NCBI GenBank assembly: GCA_016235815.1
Contig: JACRIM010000054.1
Location: 22,560-86,559, forward strand
Direction: 5' to 3'
Length of the DNA: 64,000 nucleotides
DNA from: Planctomycetota bacterium
GTDB taxonomy: Bacteria > Planctomycetota > Phycisphaerae > UBA1845 > UTPLA1
Below the pieces are notes generated by a model. It saw only the letters and a list, made by a program, of their open reading frames with translations, did not search any database and was not told the DNA's origin. Numbering within the stretch: position 1 is the stretch's first letter; each line of letters starts with the position of its first letter. Made by a program: the position numbers and the translations under genes. This document shows, piece by piece, positions 63,879-64,000 of the stretch.

Positions 63879-64000
63879 TAGTGCTTATGCTCCAACGGCT
63901 GCGGTGGGGGAGTGGCCGCGGCGATGGCGGTCGGAGCTTTGGGCCGCAACTGAGTCAGCGAATAGGCGCCTTGCGTGACGACAACGTCGCCCGGCGCAAG
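63878..64000 (-). CDS. RND membrane-fusion protein, C-terminal end only
   Basis: Frame open to the window edge: LAPGDVVVTQGAYSLTQL and a Pro/Ala tail ending LEHKH before TAA 63880-63878. The GDxVVxxGAYxL pattern is the C-terminal end of CusB/CzcB-type fusion proteins. The rest lies beyond base 64000. Confidence 0.8.
   Translation of the reverse strand, partial: LAPGDVVVTQGAYSLTQLRPKAPTAIAAATPPPQPLEHKH

Noticed and set aside
1..64000. CRISPR arrays, insertion sequences, prophage or integrons
   Set aside because: No direct-repeat/spacer pattern, transposase, integrase or phage gene recognised.

Overview
The window looks like chromosome of a Planctomycetota bacterium (moderate confidence). GC is about 60%. 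Pointers are a haem-copper oxidase operon led by a multihaem cytochrome c and a cupredoxin-like protein, membrane proteins ending in a CxxCGYNLTGNVSGRCPECG zinc ribbon, a secreted protein with a C-terminal dockerin, DUF2092 secreted proteins, and a GldA/GldF/GldG/DUF4340 gene set. There is no rRNA, insertion sequence, prophage or CRISPR array. One tRNA is present.

Region 1 (1-12.9 kb, plus strand) is one respiratory block. It holds a 5'-truncated multihaem cytochrome c, a cupredoxin-like protein, coxB, coxA, coxC, coxD, two small membrane proteins, haem A synthase (ctaA), haem O synthase (ctaB), a two-gene ABC exporter, a SCO copper chaperone and a DUF420 protein. Most genes are separated by a few bases or share an ATGA/GTGA overlap, so they are probably co-transcribed. 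They would build an aa3/caa3-type oxidase, its haems and its CuA site. CoxA lacks the usual K-channel lysine, and CoxB and CoxC each carry a large extra loop.

Region 2 (12.7-24.7 kb) is housekeeping. On the minus strand are nth, a DUF4149-like protein, moaE, moaD, a thioesterase and an APH-fold kinase. On the plus strand are MTA phosphorylase and pgpA. On the minus strand follow dxs, ispA and xseB (isoprenoid precursors, exonuclease VII). On the plus strand are cystathionine beta-synthase, a thiolase and a DUF547 lipoprotein.

Region 3 (24.7-41.4 kb) is mixed. It has a lone Flp pilin, the circularly permuted ATP-grasp / alpha-E / transglutaminase trio with a STAS protein, a methylmalonyl-CoA mutase large subunit, and then a stretch of small and decaying genes. 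These include a PIN toxin with two in-frame stops beside its probable antitoxin, two zinc-ribbon membrane proteins, and a DUF2442/DUF4160 pair whose DUF4160 member has lost its start codon. After them come a pair of PilZ proteins, a hidden minus-strand small ORF with its own terminator, glmS, tRNA-Arg(UCG) and a HupE/UreJ-like protein.

Region 4 (41.4-51.8 kb) holds a minus-strand Gld-type ABC system (ATPase, permease, GldG-like, DUF4340, small membrane protein), an Rrf2 regulator with a palindrome-rich upstream region and a clear terminator, and two methyltransferases.

Region 5 (52-64 kb) is mainly cell-envelope proteins. These are a large dockerin protein, a cupin, two DUF2092 proteins (one with eight 11-residue collagen-like repeats), a DUF4136 lipoprotein, and a metal-efflux set: a metal-binding-domain protein, a CusA/CzcA-type RND pump and the C-terminus of its membrane-fusion protein, cut by the window edge.
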